Positions 53,942 through 55,509 of a stretch of DNA of 55,509 nt are shown one piece after another. The translations under genes were made by a program, and so were the position numbers. How positions within the stretch are numbered: the first letter of the stretch is position 1; the number at the start of each line of letters is the position of its first letter. Source of the DNA: Clostridiales bacterium (lineage in GTDB: Bacteria > Bacillota > Clostridia > Lachnospirales > Lachnospiraceae). Under the pieces are notes generated by a model that was given only the letters and a program-made list of their open reading frames with translations, had not been told where the DNA came from and did not search any database. The stretch lies in the NCBI GenBank assembly GCA_020860565.1, contig JAJBUA010000077.1, positions 1 through 55,509 of the forward strand. The letters are read 5' to 3'.

Positions 53942-55509
53942 TTAATTTTCATCAGAATTTACTTTCACCACTTCAATATCTTCCCAGTCATCGCTTTCAA
54001 TGCCGAGGACTTCGCTAAGTTTAATTTCGTCAAAATCCTTGTCGTTTGCATAAGCCAGAATGTTTCCTCCGCCAGCGTAACCATTTCCTTTCTTCAGGAA
54101 CCAGTACCAGTCATCACCGTCTTTGGTTCCAGATTTCTTACTGGTCTGAATCTTGCCGGAGGTATTTACAAGGAACATGTTATCGTTAAATCCGGTAATA
54201 AAGGTGATTGTATCGCCATCCTTATTCTGACCAGTGTACTTTCTCAGTGTATCACAATATTCAGGGATACTGCTGGCATCTTTTGTCGTCTTCCGGATAT
54301 CACTGCTGTCAAAGTCTACGACTTTTACGTTATCATCACCGATTTCACCGTCTGCGTAAACTACGATATACTTCTCGTCGGAATCAGCTTTGATCTTCTG
54401 ACCGAAGTTATAAATGTAATCACCGTCGTCGGTACCTCTTTCACCACGGCCACGGGATTCTTCGCCGCCGCTTTTCTTGAAGTAGAAGGAGTACGAGTCG
54501 CCATCCAGTCTGACAGTTACATTACCAGTTTTGAGTGCACCGTCGGTATCAATGTCATCGGGATCACCGAAGTAATACATATAGACATTGTCAAGATAGT
54601 GCGGGTCTTCGTCAATACTATATTCTGTATCTCCGCGGCTAATTGTCTTTCCGGCATAGAAATCTTCTACATCGTCAAAGAAATCGTCGAGGTCATCGCC
54701 GTCCATATCGAGGTAATCACCGTAGTCAAAAGCATAACCTGCAACCTGAGAACCATCATCCGGATCCATTTCCAGAGCGCACAGACCAACCATCATACGG
54801 CCAGCCTTCTTACCTTCCGGGTAGAAACCATAGTATTTGCCTTTGATCTTCTTGATCTCGCCTACAGCCAGCTCACCGTCGCTGTCTGCATAATACCATC
54901 TCTCGGACTCATCATCAGAGTCGCTGCTTGCAAAGGTGTCATCTTCTTCATAGTAGGTGTTATCTTCCGTGGGAGGAACAACCTTGAACCAGCCTTTGGT
55001 CGCGCGTGCACCATCCTCCGGGCTATTGAAGTATGCCCAGCCCTTGGTCGCGTTAGTGCTGGAAGCTGCGCTCTCCGATGTGATAAACCATTCGTAAACC
55101 ATGACGCCGTCTTCATCGAAGTGATAATATTTACCGCCGCTCTTCCAAGTAGCATCTGTGTCACTGTGGCTACGTTTCTTACCATTGGACTTGAAGTTAA
55201 ACCAGTAATCATAATCGTCATCCTTCTCAGAGGTACGATCATCATGAACGGTGATCTTCTGCCAGCCGGTCTTCATGGAGCCATCGGTCCAGTCACCAAA
55301 ATAGTACAGGCCATCCGCCCACTCGTCCTCAGCATTATGCATCTCGCCGTCCTCATCAACCCAGCCATAAAGCATCTTGCCGTCGTCATCAAAAGCATAT
55401 TTTTTGCCATTGATGGTCTTCTTGCTGATACTGTTGCCAGTCTGCTTATAGGCTTTACCGTTGGACTGCATATAGTAGTAATTGTACTCAGCCGGATCGT
55501 CATCATCAT
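53942..55509 (-). CDS. Secreted Asp-rich cell-wall-repeat protein (second copy, 5' end beyond the window)
   Basis: This is a close paralog of the product of 45798-47678. The visible 522 residues align with it from the YNYYYMQSNGKAYKQ region to near the C-terminus. The conserved parts are CW-binding-type repeats (GWVDEDGEMHNAEDEW, GDWTDGSMKTGWQ) and the acidic block DMDGDDLDDFFDDVED. The two differ in a short insert (KTISRGDTEYSIDEDPH) and in the final 40 residues, where this copy ends LGIESDDWEDIEVVKVNSDEN. The coding frame runs off the right edge, so the signal peptide and first repeats are not seen. Function unknown; surface-layer or Ca2+-binding roles are speculation. Confidence 0.82.
   Translation of the reverse strand, partial: DDDDPAEYNYYYMQSNGKAYKQTGNSISKKTINGKKYAFDDDGKMLYGWVDEDGEMHNAEDEWADGLYYFGDWTDGSMKTGWQKITVHDDRTSEKDDDYDYWFNFKSNGKKRSHSDTDATWKSGGKYYHFDEDGVMVYEWFITSESAASSTNATKGWAYFNSPEDGARATKGWFKVVPPTEDNTYYEEDDTFASSDSDDESERWYYADSDGELAVGEIKKIKGKYYGFYPEGKKAGRMMVGLCALEMDPDDGSQVAGYAFDYGDYLDMDGDDLDDFFDDVEDFYAGKTISRGDTEYSIDEDPHYLDNVYMYYFGDPDDIDTDGALKTGNVTVRLDGDSYSFYFKKSGGEESRGRGERGTDDGDYIYNFGQKIKADSDEKYIVVYADGEIGDDNVKVVDFDSSDIRKTTKDASSIPEYCDTLRKYTGQNKDGDTITFITGFNDNMFLVNTSGKIQTSKKSGTKDGDDWYWFLKKGNGYAGGGNILAYANDKDFDEIKLSEVLGIESDDWEDIEVVKVNSDEN

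Overview
The window looks like chromosome from a spore-forming, low-to-mid G+C Firmicute of the Clostridia, most likely Lachnospiraceae or a close relative. The evidence is a SpoVG gene, a SpoVB/MurJ-type flippase, a YhaO/YhaN-like nuclease pair, a pth-mfd operon, choline-binding-repeat cell-wall proteins, and Firmicute-style ribosome binding sites and sigma-A promoters. No rRNA, tRNA or CRISPR array was recognised.

Region 1 (1-18.4 kb) is a catabolic island. A three-part TRAP transporter is followed by an enolase-superfamily enzyme and a GntR regulator. An AraC regulator then sits divergent to a carbamoylase-type amidase. After that come six more M20-family hydrolases arranged around an AbgT-type transporter, plus an L-asparaginase. 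The likely job is uptake and deacylation, decarbamoylation or hydrolysis of amino-acid conjugates and small peptides. The substrates cannot be read from sequence.

Region 2 (18.5-42.1 kb) is mostly housekeeping: an AlbA_2/Schlafen-type regulator, a flippase, RecJ, a Gfo/Idh/MocA oxidoreductase, GlyA, the YhaN/YhaO-like pair, AsnS, SpoVG, Pth, Mfd, dTDP-rhamnose genes (RmlA, RmlB and RmlD, with no RmlC seen), GlmM and LeuA. Three copies of a long, highly structured repeat lie between genes at 17.06, 31.26 and 40.25 kb. Their 23-bp terminal arms differ between copies yet stay perfectly complementary within each copy.

Region 3 (42.2-55.5 kb) is a cell-surface island. It holds two secreted proteins with choline-binding-type repeats (one a GH25 lysozyme), two paralogous Asp-rich cell-wall-repeat proteins in the same orientation, and one protein that fuses a winged helix, a LicC-type cytidylyltransferase and a LicA-type choline kinase. 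Enzyme and binding proteins together suggest a phosphocholine-decorated envelope. Two large serine recombinases (one frameshifted) and an inverted, 5'-truncated fragment of an Asp-rich gene fused to a foreign tail lie between the two Asp-rich genes, so the locus has been rearranged. Four related terminator hairpins end four genes here. The strongest candidates for something undescribed are the covarying structured repeat and this recombinase-containing choline/surface-protein locus.
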